Assembly: GCF_004766045.1 (NCBI RefSeq)
Contig: NZ_SPQQ01000001.1
Span: 744,001-808,000, forward strand
Direction: 5' to 3'
Length of the DNA: 64,000 nt
Origin: Desulfosporosinus fructosivorans
Lineage (GTDB): Bacteria > Bacillota > Desulfitobacteriia > Desulfitobacteriales > Desulfitobacteriaceae
Part shown: positions 35,347 through 44,532 of the stretch, in pieces
Position numbering within the stretch: the stretch's first letter is position 1
How the letters are laid out: each line of letters begins with the position of its first letter
Translations under genes and position numbers: made by a program
The notes under the pieces: model-generated
Seen by the model: the letters and a program-made list of their open reading frames with translations, nothing else
What the model was told of the DNA's origin: nothing
Databases searched by the model: none

Positions 35347-37935
35347 ATGACCCATATGACTAATTTCATTGACAAAATTAGTAATTTGAACCTGAGCAGA
35401 AGAAACTTTATTAAAGCAAGTACGGCCGCTGCTGCCATTTTACCTTTGGCGGGTTGTGGGAACACTTTAATGAGAACGAGTGCCGATAATATTGCCACGA
35501 TGGAAGAGCGGTGGATTACCGCTGCCTGCTGGCATAACTGTGGTGGTCGCTGCCTCAACAAGGCTTTAGTAGTGGACGGTGTTGTCCTTCGTCAGAAAGG
35601 CGACGACACACACCCCGATAGCCCTAATTATCCACAACAAAGGGCATGTATCCGTGGACGCTCTCAACGGCAACAGGTTTTTGGCGCTGACCGTTTGAAG
35701 TATCCAATGAGAAGGAAAAATTGGGCGCCGGGTGGCGGGAAGAAAGAGCTTCGCGGAAACGATGAATGGGTAAGGATTTCTTGGGATGAAGCGTTAGATG
35801 CAATTAGTGGTGAAATTAAACGTATCAAAGAAGAAAAGGGAAATCGAGCATTATTTGCGGATTCCGCTAACGTATCTAAAGTTTTATCTCTATATGGTGG
35901 TTGTGTTTCCCATTGGGGTACAACATCTCGTGGAAATTGGACCTATACTCCAGATGTAATAGGCTACAGTCCAGAGTCTAATTCAGGGATCAATGACAGA
36001 TTGGATATGCGTAACTGTGATACAGTTATTATGTTCGGTATGAACCCGGCTTGGAGTTCTGCAGGAAATCCTGCGTATAATTTTATGCAGGTGAAAAATG
36101 CTGGGGCAGAATTTATTGCGGTTGACCCCTACTATAATGATACTTATGCCCTATTGGATGCGGAGTGGATTCCTTGTCGTCCTGTTACAGACACGGCTTT
36201 ATTACTAGGCATTGCTCATACTTTATTGCAGGAAGATAATCCAACGACAAATCCTTTGATCGACTGGGAGTTTTTAAAGAAGAATACGATTGGCTTCGAC
36301 GCGGAAAGCATGCCAGAGGGAAGCGATTCTAAAGAAAACTTCAAAGACTATGTTCTGGGAACCTATGATGGCATTCCTAAGACCGCGGAATGGGCTTCTG
36401 AAAGTACAGGGGTTGAGCCGAATCGTATCCGTTATCTGGCCAGGGCGTTGAATAAAAATAAGAAAGTGGCTATATTAACTGGCTGGGCATCCGCTAGAAC
36501 GCATAATACGGATAATCTGCCACAACTATTTATGACAATCGGGGCAATGACTGGCCATATGGGGAAATCTGGTCATATGTGTGGAATTAGTTGTCATAGC
36601 CGCGCTGGTAATGGTGGAGCAATGTTGGTGGCACCTGGTTCTAATGGTTTACCAGCGGTGAAGAATCCGGTCGATGATAGCTTCAATGATACGGAAATGT
36701 GGAAAGCCATTGTTGATGGTCAATACAATTTCACGGGACAGCAAAAATATCTTAAAAGTGAAACGAGAAAGATCGATATTGGTTTGATTTATCACGAATT
36801 GAGTTCAAAACTACAAACTAGGGCTGGGATGACCAAAGGAATTGAAGCGCATCGTAAGGTCGATTTAGTGGTTAGTCATTCTCAATTTTTGACTACTAAC
36901 TCCAAATACGCTGATTTTGTGCTTCCTGTGACTACAGAGTGGGAAAAACCAGGAGGGCTCTTAACGGGCAATCGAGAAATCTTAATCATGTATTCTCAAA
37001 TTACGAAGCCAATGTATGAATGTCAGGATGATCAATGGATTGCAAAAGAATTGGCAAAACGTCTTGGTGTAGATCCAACAAAGGCTTTTCCTATTGACTA
37101 TACACAACAATTTTTCAATCAAATTGCGGGTGCGACCACAACCAACGAAGATGGGGTCACAAAAGAGCCTTTGGTTACAATTACAGCAGCAGATATTGCA
37201 GAGTGGAAGGTAAAAGGTAAACCGCAACAAGGTCGAATTGGTTTGAAAGAATTTCAAGAAAAAGGTATTTACCAAATTGAAAGAAAAGTCGGGGATAACT
37301 ACGGCTTTATTGCTTTCAAAGATTTTAGAGATGACCCCGTGGCGAAGCCACGCAAAAACTCGGCTAGTGGCAAGATGGAGATATATTCCCAAGTACTAGC
37401 AAACACAATAAATAATATGGGTTATAGTAAGATCAAAGCTGTCCCTACACATATTCCGCCCGTGGAAGGTTATGAAGAAACCTTTAAAGATTGGAAAGGG
37501 AAAGTGAAGGGCGATTATCCTTATCAAGTGATTAATCCTCATTATTTGCGTCGTTCTCATTCTGTTTTTGATAATGTACAGTGGCTCAGAGAAACGTGGC
37601 CAAATCCAGTGTTCATTAGTGCAAAAGATGCTCAAGAAAAAGGTATAGTCGATGGCAATACCGTCTTATTGACGAGTAAGCATGGCAAGACTCTGCGTAC
37701 AGCTCTGGTTACCGAACGTTTTATGCCCGGTATTGTTGGTTTACTTCATGGTTCTTGGGTTGATATGGATGAAAAAACAGGGATTGATACTGGTGGTGCG
37801 GATAACATTCTTAATGGCCCGTTAACGTCGGGTCAAGGGGTTTCAGGATGGAATAGCTGCGTGGTTAATATTGAAAAATATTCCGATGCGCCATTAACGC
37901 CAGATGTCAATAAATCACAAAGAATTATTTTCTAG
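35347..37935 (+). CDS. dmsA: DMSO reductase-family molybdopterin oxidoreductase, catalytic subunit
   Basis: At 862 residues this is a full-length catalytic subunit. The N-terminus has a Tat motif (SRRNFIKAS, Arg18-Arg19) followed by LPLAGC (Cys37), which could also be a lipobox. The [4Fe-4S] motif is CWHNCGGRC (Cys61, Cys65, Cys69) plus Cys101. Molybdopterin domains follow, ending with the dinucleotide-binding fold (NPHYLRRSHSVFDNV). The order torD-A-B-C is typical of Dms-type reductases, but the true substrate (S-oxide, N-oxide, sulfur compound or other) is unknown. ATG 35347 or 35356 may be used with the AAAGGAGG site. Confidence 0.9.
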   Translation: MTHMTNFIDKISNLNLSRRNFIKASTAAAAILPLAGCGNTLMRTSADNIATMEERWITAACWHNCGGRCLNKALVVDGVVLRQKGDDTHPDSPNYPQQRACIRGRSQRQQVFGADRLKYPMRRKNWAPGGGKKELRGNDEWVRISWDEALDAISGEIKRIKEEKGNRALFADSANVSKVLSLYGGCVSHWGTTSRGNWTYTPDVIGYSPESNSGINDRLDMRNCDTVIMFGMNPAWSSAGNPAYNFMQVKNAGAEFIAVDPYYNDTYALLDAEWIPCRPVTDTALLLGIAHTLLQEDNPTTNPLIDWEFLKKNTIGFDAESMPEGSDSKENFKDYVLGTYDGIPKTAEWASESTGVEPNRIRYLARALNKNKKVAILTGWASARTHNTDNLPQLFMTIGAMTGHMGKSGHMCGISCHSRAGNGGAMLVAPGSNGLPAVKNPVDDSFNDTEMWKAIVDGQYNFTGQQKYLKSETRKIDIGLIYHELSSKLQTRAGMTKGIEAHRKVDLVVSHSQFLTTNSKYADFVLPVTTEWEKPGGLLTGNREILIMYSQITKPMYECQDDQWIAKELAKRLGVDPTKAFPIDYTQQFFNQIAGATTTNEDGVTKEPLVTITAADIAEWKVKGKPQQGRIGLKEFQEKGIYQIERKVGDNYGFIAFKDFRDDPVAKPRKNSASGKMEIYSQVLANTINNMGYSKIKAVPTHIPPVEGYEETFKDWKGKVKGDYPYQVINPHYLRRSHSVFDNVQWLRETWPNPVFISAKDAQEKGIVDGNTVLLTSKHGKTLRTALVTERFMPGIVGLLHGSWVDMDEKTGIDTGGADNILNGPLTSGQGVSGWNSCVVNIEKYSDAPLTPDVNKSQRIIF

Positions 37936-37953
37936 AGGGGAGAGTGAGCAATA

Positions 37954-38532
37954 GTGGGTCGCAAAGGATTCTATTTTGATATGACTTCGTGTATTGGTTG
38001 CCGAACTTGCCAGATAGCCTGTAAAGATAAAAACGATTTAAAAGTAGGTACAATATTTAGGCAAACAAGAACATTTGAAATCGGTGTTTATCCGACTCCC
38101 GGTGTGTACCACTATTCCAGTACCTGTAATCATTGTGCTAACCCTAAATGCGTAGAAGGATGTCCTACTGGCGCTATGCATGTTGATGCAGATGGTACGG
38201 TGCAACATGATAAGGATAAGTGTATCGGCTGTCGTTATTGTACTTGGGCTTGTCCTTACGGGGTTCCTCAGTTCATACAAGATTTAGGCAAAGTAGGTAA
38301 ATGCGATGGGTGTAAGGATTTAAGAGATAAAAATGAAACCCCAGTTTGCGTGGATGCCTGTCCCATGCGCGCAATAGAATGGGGAGATATTGAAGAATTA
38401 AAAGTTAAATATGGCAGCAACACTACCAGTGATTTACCTATTCTGCCTCATTCCTCTGTCACCAACCCTTCATTGGTTATCAAACCTAAAGCTGGTGCCC
38501 TTCTTAAAGATTTTAGGAAAAAGGAGGTCTAG
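37954..38532 (+). CDS. dmsB: DmsB-type four-cluster ferredoxin subunit
   Basis: The 192 residues have four cysteine groups for four [4Fe-4S] clusters: CIGCRTCQIAC, CNHCANPKCVEGCP, CIGCRYCTWACP and CDGC...CVDACP. It carries electrons between the membrane anchor and the catalytic subunit. It has no signal peptide and would be exported with DmsA. GTG 37954 follows AGAGGGGAGAG. It is 18 bases after dmsA and 3 bases before the anchor gene. Confidence 0.94.
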   Translation: MGRKGFYFDMTSCIGCRTCQIACKDKNDLKVGTIFRQTRTFEIGVYPTPGVYHYSSTCNHCANPKCVEGCPTGAMHVDADGTVQHDKDKCIGCRYCTWACPYGVPQFIQDLGKVGKCDGCKDLRDKNETPVCVDACPMRAIEWGDIEELKVKYGSNTTSDLPILPHSSVTNPSLVIKPKAGALLKDFRKKEV

Positions 38533-38535
38533 AAA

Positions 38536-39378
38536 ATGAACGAAACTGCTTTAATCATTTTTTCATTTTGCATGCAGGCTGCTATCGGGATAATGTTATG
38601 CATCACTCTTGGAAAACAGCTTTCCAAAGACAAACAATTTAAAAGGGCTGCGCTAACCTCTGCTGCCTTAAGTGTCATCAGTGTTTTAGCTTCTTTAGCT
38701 CACTTAGGCCAGCCTCTTTCTGCTTTGAACTCTCTCTCTAATCTTGGAAGCTCCTGGTTAAGCAGAGAAGTGCTGTTCAGCGGAATTTTTATGGGAATTG
38801 CTGTGTTGAATGCTCTACTCCAATATTTCAAATCAGATAATCAAAGTCTTAACACTGTTTTAAGATGGACTGGAAGCGTGGTTGGTTTGATCACTGTTTT
38901 CTCTATGGCCAAACTCTATACAGCTACTGCTGTTCCTGTCTGGCATGGAGTTAACACTTTCGTGGATTTTTATGCTACGACTATTGCTGTAGGGACTTTA
39001 ATCTTTTTAGCTACTAGCCTGTTAGAGTTACAAAATGTCAATAAAAGAATCTTTGGGGCTATTGTTTTGGTTGTAGTAATCATCCAAGCATCCGTGGCAG
39101 TTCCTTACGCTATGGGCTTGGGTCTAAATGGTATGGCCGCCCAAGCCAGCGCTGAAATACTCAAAGGAATGAGTGTTGTCATCGGTCTTAAATGGTTGCT
39201 TATTCTAGGTGGAGCCGGGTTCCTTATGTGGCCGGTAACCCAGGAAGCCATAACAACTGAGACAAAATCTGTATCAGGTATGATTTACGTAGCGGTTGCT
39301 ACCTTAATTTGCGGTCAATTTATTGGAAGATACATCTTCTATGCCGCGATGATAACCACGAACGTGGGATTGACTTAA
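38536..39378 (+). CDS. dmsC: DmsC-type membrane anchor subunit
   Basis: This 280-residue protein has about eight hydrophobic helices and resembles the DmsC anchor family, with LAHLGQPLSALNSLSNLGSSW as the characteristic N-terminal stretch in helices 2-3. It would oxidise menaquinol and pass electrons to DmsB. AAAAAGGAGG precedes ATG 38536. It ends the torD-dmsABC group, followed by a terminator. Confidence 0.9.
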   Translation: MNETALIIFSFCMQAAIGIMLCITLGKQLSKDKQFKRAALTSAALSVISVLASLAHLGQPLSALNSLSNLGSSWLSREVLFSGIFMGIAVLNALLQYFKSDNQSLNTVLRWTGSVVGLITVFSMAKLYTATAVPVWHGVNTFVDFYATTIAVGTLIFLATSLLELQNVNKRIFGAIVLVVVIIQASVAVPYAMGLGLNGMAAQASAEILKGMSVVIGLKWLLILGGAGFLMWPVTQEAITTETKSVSGMIYVAVATLICGQFIGRYIFYAAMITTNVGLT

Positions 39379-39417
39379 GGTTCAACCTTTTAACTTTGCT
39401 TTCAATATCGGTATAAA

Positions 39418-39463
39418 GAATCCTGCTTTCTATTCCATTTCTAGAAAGCAGGATTCTTTTTTG
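39418..39463 (+). terminator. Rho-independent terminator after dmsC
   Basis: GAATCCTGCTTTCT pairs with AGAAAGCAGGATTC over a ~10-base loop and is followed by six T. Confidence 0.88.
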
Positions 39464-39590
39464 TTGTTATGGGTGTGCGGTTTTCGTTTATCCCCCACTA
39501 CATCGAGGGTGCATAATTACGTAGAATTAGAATGCCACTCCAAACTTATCCGCTCTATTTCGATAGTAACGGTAAATCCGAGTGTAGTAA

Positions 39591-39634
39591 ATAAAACGAG
39601 CAAAAATCGCTTTCGCGTTTCTGCTCGTTTTATT
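39591..39634. other. Hairpin ATAAAACGAGCA / TGCTCGTTTTAT
   Basis: A 12-bp inverted repeat with a ~20-base loop and T-rich flanks on both sides lies between dmsC and rqcH. It could be a bidirectional terminator or part of the adjacent repeat. The surrounding 364-base gap has no gene. Confidence 0.55.
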
Positions 39635-39644
39635 TATACTAGTT

Positions 39645-39740
39645 AGAAAGTATAACTTTCAGTTACATACTTTCTGACCTAGCATAAGTGCAACTAAGGC
39701 GATCGTCGGCGCCTGAAGGCTTGGCGCTAGCCTTAGTTTT
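39645..39740 (+). repeat. Two-hairpin dispersed repeat, copy 2
   Basis: Hairpin one, AGAAAGTATAACT / AGTTACATACTTTCT, is at 39645-39675. Hairpin two, AACTAAGGC / GCCTTAGTT with a GGCGCCTGAAGGCTTGGCGC core, is at 39691-39739 and ends in TTTT. This is the most compact of three copies and abuts the rqcH stop codon. It may also serve as a transcription end. Confidence 0.72.
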
Positions 39741-39742
39741 CT

Positions 39743-41581
39743 TTACTCTGGAAGTTCTTCGCTTGCCAGCAACCGCTCTAGAGTCTCCGTCTTAGGCGTA
39801 AGATATAATGTCCAATTTTGGTCGTATATCACCATTCCGGGCTTAGCGGAATTAGGTTTTTTAATCTGTTTGACATGTGTATAATCTACGGGAACTTGAG
39901 AGGAACCGCGCGCTTGGCTGTAATAGATCGCGAGAGCAGCTGCTTCCTCTAAGGTGGTGTCATCTGGGAATTCTTCCCCATCTTCGAGAGGGATTAGAAC
40001 GTGAGAACCTGGAATGATTTTGACGTGGAGCCAAAGATCCGTCGGTTTTCCTTTGCGCATAGTCAACCAATCATTTTGAGCATTGTTTTTTCCGACATAG
40101 ATGACTCGGCCTTGGCTTGATCGATAGACTCTTGGGTGAGGAACCTCCTTCGGAGCTTTCACTTTTGCTTTTGACTTTGTATTAAGGTAACCCTTTTTTG
40201 GTTTAGAAAACTGCTTTTTTACGTGTTTTCCAGCAACATACCCTTGGTCGACTAGCTCGACGTGGATTTCATCAAGCTCTGTTAGGGTGGACGCTTGGTC
40301 CAAACTAACCTGTAGTGATTCTAGGTATTTAACTTCCTCGAATGCAGCTTCTTTGAGAGGTTTTGTTTGGCGCAGTGTGGCCTTCGCTTTGTTGTAGCGT
40401 TTGTAATAGCGCTGGGCGTTGTCAATAGCGCTTATGTGAGGATTGAGAGGAATCGTTAAGGAAGAGAGGGAGGGGTCATAATAATCTTCCACAGTCACTT
40501 CAGTCAATCCTAGCGAAATATTATGGAGGTTTGCAGTCAGAAGTTCTCCCCATTTTTGATACGCAAGACCGGATTGAGCACTTATTTCGGCTTCCTTATA
40601 TATTTTAAGCTTCTTGCTGAAATGGGCATGCTGTTCTTGAACGATTTTGCGTAGTGAACCGCGTTTTGACTCAAGGGTATTATTGCTGGATTTTGACTGA
40701 TAAAAGCCCGTGATCGCGTCATTCAACGATGGCACATTTTCCATTCTCAATTCTTGGTATTGTTGAAAGGGGGTAAAGGTGAATGCGACTGGACGGGAGT
40801 GGAGTTCTGTTTTGTAATATAGACAGGGGTGAATGTCGAGAACGCCCTCAGGGTTGCTTAATCTACGATATGCCTGAAAAAGTCGTGAAAAATCAATATC
40901 CCCACATTGATGGAGGCTAATATCCAGCACTAATCCGGCTTGAATGACGATTTCTCGAGCCAATTCTGGGCTAATACCTGCAAAGCGAGCGAGAAGGACG
41001 TTCGTTATGGGTTGATCAAGGTCTTCCTCATAAAGTGCCTTTCGCCAAAGTTCTTCGTCCTCCATGGGAGGTCGTTTTCCTTGTGAGGGCGGTGCGAGAT
41101 AAATCCGCCCAGGTAATACTTCCCGGTAGCGACTGAGGGCGTGAGAGTATCGTTTAAGACCGTCCAGAATCACGCCAGTGGTTGGCTCAACAAGGATGAG
41201 ATTGCTGTGTTTTCCCATGATTTCCAAGTGTAGATGCAGGGTGACCAAATCACCACGTTCGTTGTAATTCTGAATGTCAAAGGTTATGACTCGTTCAAGC
41301 TCACTTTGATGCAGGCTGATAAGTTTTCCACCCTCAAGATGTTTGCGTAGAATCATACAAAACATTGGCGGGGAGGACGGGTTTTTTTTGTTTTCTTGGG
41401 TGAAGTGGAAGCGGGGGGAGGTTGCACTGGTACTGAGCAGCAGGCGCCTAGATCCCTGTTGCCTTAATAAGAAATGAATTTCATCCTTTTCAGGCTGAAA
41501 GATTTTATCGATACGTGCTCCAATAAGTTGTGGAGCTAGCTCGTTAACTAGATAGGCGAGGGTAACACCGTCTAAGGCCAT
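39743..41581 (-). CDS. rqcH: Ribosome quality control protein RqcH (NFACT / Rqc2 family)
   Basis: This is a 612-residue NFACT protein, once called fibronectin-binding protein. It has NFACT-N at the start (DGVTLAYLVNELAPQLIGARIDKI in short pieces), helix-hairpin-helix and coiled-coil middle regions, and NFACT-R with TDLWLHVKIIPGSHVLI near residue 545. In Firmicutes it adds C-terminal alanine tails to stalled nascent chains on 50S subunits. The frame is open to 41644, but GAAAGGAG fits the start at 41581. It is transcribed away from the P-ATPase gene. Confidence 0.93.
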   Translation of the reverse strand: MALDGVTLAYLVNELAPQLIGARIDKIFQPEKDEIHFLLRQQGSRRLLLSTSATSPRFHFTQENKKNPSSPPMFCMILRKHLEGGKLISLHQSELERVITFDIQNYNERGDLVTLHLHLEIMGKHSNLILVEPTTGVILDGLKRYSHALSRYREVLPGRIYLAPPSQGKRPPMEDEELWRKALYEEDLDQPITNVLLARFAGISPELAREIVIQAGLVLDISLHQCGDIDFSRLFQAYRRLSNPEGVLDIHPCLYYKTELHSRPVAFTFTPFQQYQELRMENVPSLNDAITGFYQSKSSNNTLESKRGSLRKIVQEQHAHFSKKLKIYKEAEISAQSGLAYQKWGELLTANLHNISLGLTEVTVEDYYDPSLSSLTIPLNPHISAIDNAQRYYKRYNKAKATLRQTKPLKEAAFEEVKYLESLQVSLDQASTLTELDEIHVELVDQGYVAGKHVKKQFSKPKKGYLNTKSKAKVKAPKEVPHPRVYRSSQGRVIYVGKNNAQNDWLTMRKGKPTDLWLHVKIIPGSHVLIPLEDGEEFPDDTTLEEAAALAIYYSQARGSSQVPVDYTHVKQIKKPNSAKPGMVIYDQNWTLYLTPKTETLERLLASEELPE

Positions 41582-41733
41582 GGAGGAACTCCTTTCGTTG
41601 TTTAAGTATCTTTTTAGTATAACACACTTGGTCGGACGAGGCATTTTTCAACGCCTTTAGGAATAAGCATGTACTACTAAAGGGACAAAGCCAATTGCGC
41701 TTATGCGCGATGCACGAAAAGGGGGAAAAAAGC

Positions 41734-44481
41734 ATGCGGCAACAGGCATGGCATGTATTGCCTTGGCTTGATGTGGCCAAGGTCTTGGATGTACATCCGG
41801 GGAAAGGGTTGAGCGTTAAAGAGGTTCATCGTCGGTTATTAGAGGTCGGGAAAAATGTCCTAGTCGTTAAAAAGGGAGTTCACCCTGTTTTTCTGTTCCT
41901 AGGACAATTTAAAGATTTTATGGTATTGGTCTTACTGGCAGCCACAGTTGTATCGGGGCTTCTGGGCGAGATAGCGGATGCAGTCACGATTCTGGCTATT
42001 TTGATTATTAACGCGATTCTTGGTTTTGTCCAGGAGTATCGTGCGGAGCGTTCCATGGAATCTCTCCGCTCCCTCACAGCGCCAGAAGCGCGGGTCTTAA
42101 GAGAGGGCTTAGAGCAAAGAATTCCAGCTGCCGAGGTTGTGCCTGGGGATATTGTGCTTCTGGAAGCAGGGGATCGTATTCCGGCTGATGTAAGGTGGAT
42201 TCAGGCAGTTAATATGCAAGTGGAAGAGTCTGCCCTCACTGGAGAATCTCATCCCGTTAATAAAAGTATCTTGCCACTACAAGAAGAACTCACGCCCATG
42301 GCAGATCGAAGGAACATGGGGTATATGGGAACCTCCGTAGTCAATGGTAGGGGAGCTGGCGTTGTTGTAGCGACCGGGATGGAAACGGAAATGGGTGTCA
42401 TTGCCGGGATGATCCAAAGTGTGGAAGATGAAGAAACACCTTTGCAAAAGCGTTTAGCTGAACTTGGTAAATGGTTGGTTCTGATCAGCTTTATCGTCTG
42501 CACTGCGGTGGTGGTCACGGGAGTTTTAAGAGGAGAGGGCTTCTATAAGATGTTCTTCACCGGTGTGTCGTTGGCAGTGGCGGCAATTCCGGAAGGCTTA
42601 CCAGCGATTGTCACTGTGGCCTTGGCGGTGGGGGTACAACGAATGGTTAAAAGGAAGGCCATCATAAGAAAACTTCCTGCCGTTGAAACCTTGGGGTGCG
42701 CGACGGTGATCTGTTCTGACAAGACGGGGACACTGACTCAGAATGAAATGACAGTGCGCCAAATATACTCAGATGGACGAAGAATCAGCGTTTCCGGGCA
42801 AGGGTATGATCCCAAAGGGGAGTTTCATGGCGCTGAACCGGAGAAAGAACGGGATCCTCTTAATGCAGCGTTGAAGATTGCAGCACTTTGCAACAATTCC
42901 AAGTTGACTAAGAAAGGGGTTCAAGTTGCAGGTCTCTTTAGATCTAAGGGGAATGATGCCCCTTGGGGCGTTGAGGGGGACCCAACTGAAGGGGCTATTC
43001 TGGTGGCTGCCGCTAAAGCAGGGATATGGCGAGAGGTTCTGGAACGCAAACAAGAGCGTATCGGAGAGTTACCCTTTGATTCGGACCGGAAGCGAATGAG
43101 TGTAGTCTATAAGACTAAGCAAGGGCGTATGGCCTATGTCAAAGGGGCACCGGATATGGTGCTGAAGCTTTGTCGACAGGAGTTGACAGCGAAAGGGATC
43201 GTGGAGCTGTCAGATGAACGTCGGCGACACATCCTGCGAGCTAATGATGAAATGGCGCGGCATGCTCTCCGTATCCTGGCAGTTGCTGAGAAACCGTTGT
43301 CAGAATCAGAACCATTGGATGAGCATGTCGAAGAAGGGTTGACGTTTGTCGGATTGTTAGGGATGATTGATCCTCCGCGACCCAGTGCTATCAAAGCGAT
43401 AAAAATTTGTCGGCAGGCCGGTATCAAACCTGTCATGATTACGGGGGATCATCGCTTAACCGCCGAAGCCGTTGCTCATGAGTTGGGAATGTTTCGTGGA
43501 TCAAAGAGCGGAGTTGTTACAGGTGAAGAACTTGAGACGATGTCTGAAAGGGATTTAGATGAGCGGGTTATGGATATTTCCGTTTATGCTCGCGTGACAC
43601 CAAAAGATAAACTAAGAATTGTGCGGGCCTTTAAAAAACATGGGCAAGTGGTTGCTATGACAGGGGACGGAGTGAACGATGCTCCTGCTGTCAAGGAAGC
43701 TGATATTGGCGTGGCTATGGGCTTAACTGGAACGGATGTAACGAAAGAAGCTTCTGCTATGGTTTTGGGCGATGATAATTTTGCAACGATCGTGGCCGCC
43801 GTGGAAGAAGGACGTGGAATTTACGACAACATCCGGAAGTTTATTCGTTACTTGCTTTCCTGTAATTTAGGAGAAGTTCTAACTATGTTTTTGGCGACAC
43901 TAGTGGGTCTACCACTTCCGTTGCTCCCTATTCAAATCCTCTGGGTTAATCTTGTCACAGACGGCCTGCCGGCGATGGCTTTAGGGGTAGACGGAGCGGA
44001 ACCGGGCATCATGAATCGTTCGCCTAGGGCTCCGGGAGAGAGTATTTTCGCGCGAGGGTTGGCCAGCAAAATTGGGATTCGGGGGACGATGATCGGACTT
44101 GGAACACTTTTTGTGTTCGTAGCTGGCCTCTTTATGGGGGTGAACATGTTAGGAGCGCGCACAATGGCTTTTACGACTCTGGTGTTTTCGCAGTTGTTTC
44201 ATGTCTTCGATTGCCGGTCTGAAGAACGAGGGATCTTCGAAGTGGGTCTATTCACGAATCCTTACCTAGTAGGCGCGGTGCTGATTTCCACGATTATGCA
44301 ACTCAGCGTCATATATCTTCCTCCGTTACAGACTATCTTTAAGACTGTGCCCTTAGTTAGTTGGCAATGGATACTCATCCTGTGCATAGCGGGTGGACCT
44401 TCTGTACTAATAGGATTTGGGCGACTTATGAAGAACAGCTGGCAAGGTAAAACAGTCATAGCCAAGGGAAAGGTGTATTGA
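41734..44481 (+). CDS. Calcium-transporting P-type ATPase (P2A, YloB-like)
   Basis: This is a 915-residue P2-type ATPase. Motifs in order are actuator LTGESHPV, membrane AAIPEGLPAIVTVALA, phosphorylation CSDKTGTLTQNE, ATP-binding VKGAPDMV and hinge TGDGVNDAPAVKEADIGVAMG. About ten membrane helices are present, with NLGEVLTMF and the late LWVNLVTDGLPAMALG typical of SERCA-like Ca2+ pumps. In Firmicutes this type supplies calcium handling during sporulation. ATG 41734 was preferred over upstream frame 41695, as it follows AGGGGGAAAA. A short terminator follows. Confidence 0.93.
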   Translation: MRQQAWHVLPWLDVAKVLDVHPGKGLSVKEVHRRLLEVGKNVLVVKKGVHPVFLFLGQFKDFMVLVLLAATVVSGLLGEIADAVTILAILIINAILGFVQEYRAERSMESLRSLTAPEARVLREGLEQRIPAAEVVPGDIVLLEAGDRIPADVRWIQAVNMQVEESALTGESHPVNKSILPLQEELTPMADRRNMGYMGTSVVNGRGAGVVVATGMETEMGVIAGMIQSVEDEETPLQKRLAELGKWLVLISFIVCTAVVVTGVLRGEGFYKMFFTGVSLAVAAIPEGLPAIVTVALAVGVQRMVKRKAIIRKLPAVETLGCATVICSDKTGTLTQNEMTVRQIYSDGRRISVSGQGYDPKGEFHGAEPEKERDPLNAALKIAALCNNSKLTKKGVQVAGLFRSKGNDAPWGVEGDPTEGAILVAAAKAGIWREVLERKQERIGELPFDSDRKRMSVVYKTKQGRMAYVKGAPDMVLKLCRQELTAKGIVELSDERRRHILRANDEMARHALRILAVAEKPLSESEPLDEHVEEGLTFVGLLGMIDPPRPSAIKAIKICRQAGIKPVMITGDHRLTAEAVAHELGMFRGSKSGVVTGEELETMSERDLDERVMDISVYARVTPKDKLRIVRAFKKHGQVVAMTGDGVNDAPAVKEADIGVAMGLTGTDVTKEASAMVLGDDNFATIVAAVEEGRGIYDNIRKFIRYLLSCNLGEVLTMFLATLVGLPLPLLPIQILWVNLVTDGLPAMALGVDGAEPGIMNRSPRAPGESIFARGLASKIGIRGTMIGLGTLFVFVAGLFMGVNMLGARTMAFTTLVFSQLFHVFDCRSEERGIFEVGLFTNPYLVGAVLISTIMQLSVIYLPPLQTIFKTVPLVSWQWILILCIAGGPSVLIGFGRLMKNSWQGKTVIAKGKVY

Positions 44482-44507
44482 TATTATCACGCTGGTGAAA
44501 TGTTCAC

Positions 44508-44532
44508 AGCTAGCTAATCGGCTAGCTTTTTT
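44508..44532 (+). terminator. Terminator after the P-type ATPase
   Basis: The stem AGCTAGC / GCTAGCT with a 6-base loop is followed by a T run. It overlaps the 3' end of the convergent MFS gene. Confidence 0.75.

Noticed and set aside
39461..39646. 61-codon frame after dmsC
   Set aside because: It crosses terminator and hairpin sequences, with no ribosome site or recognisable domain.
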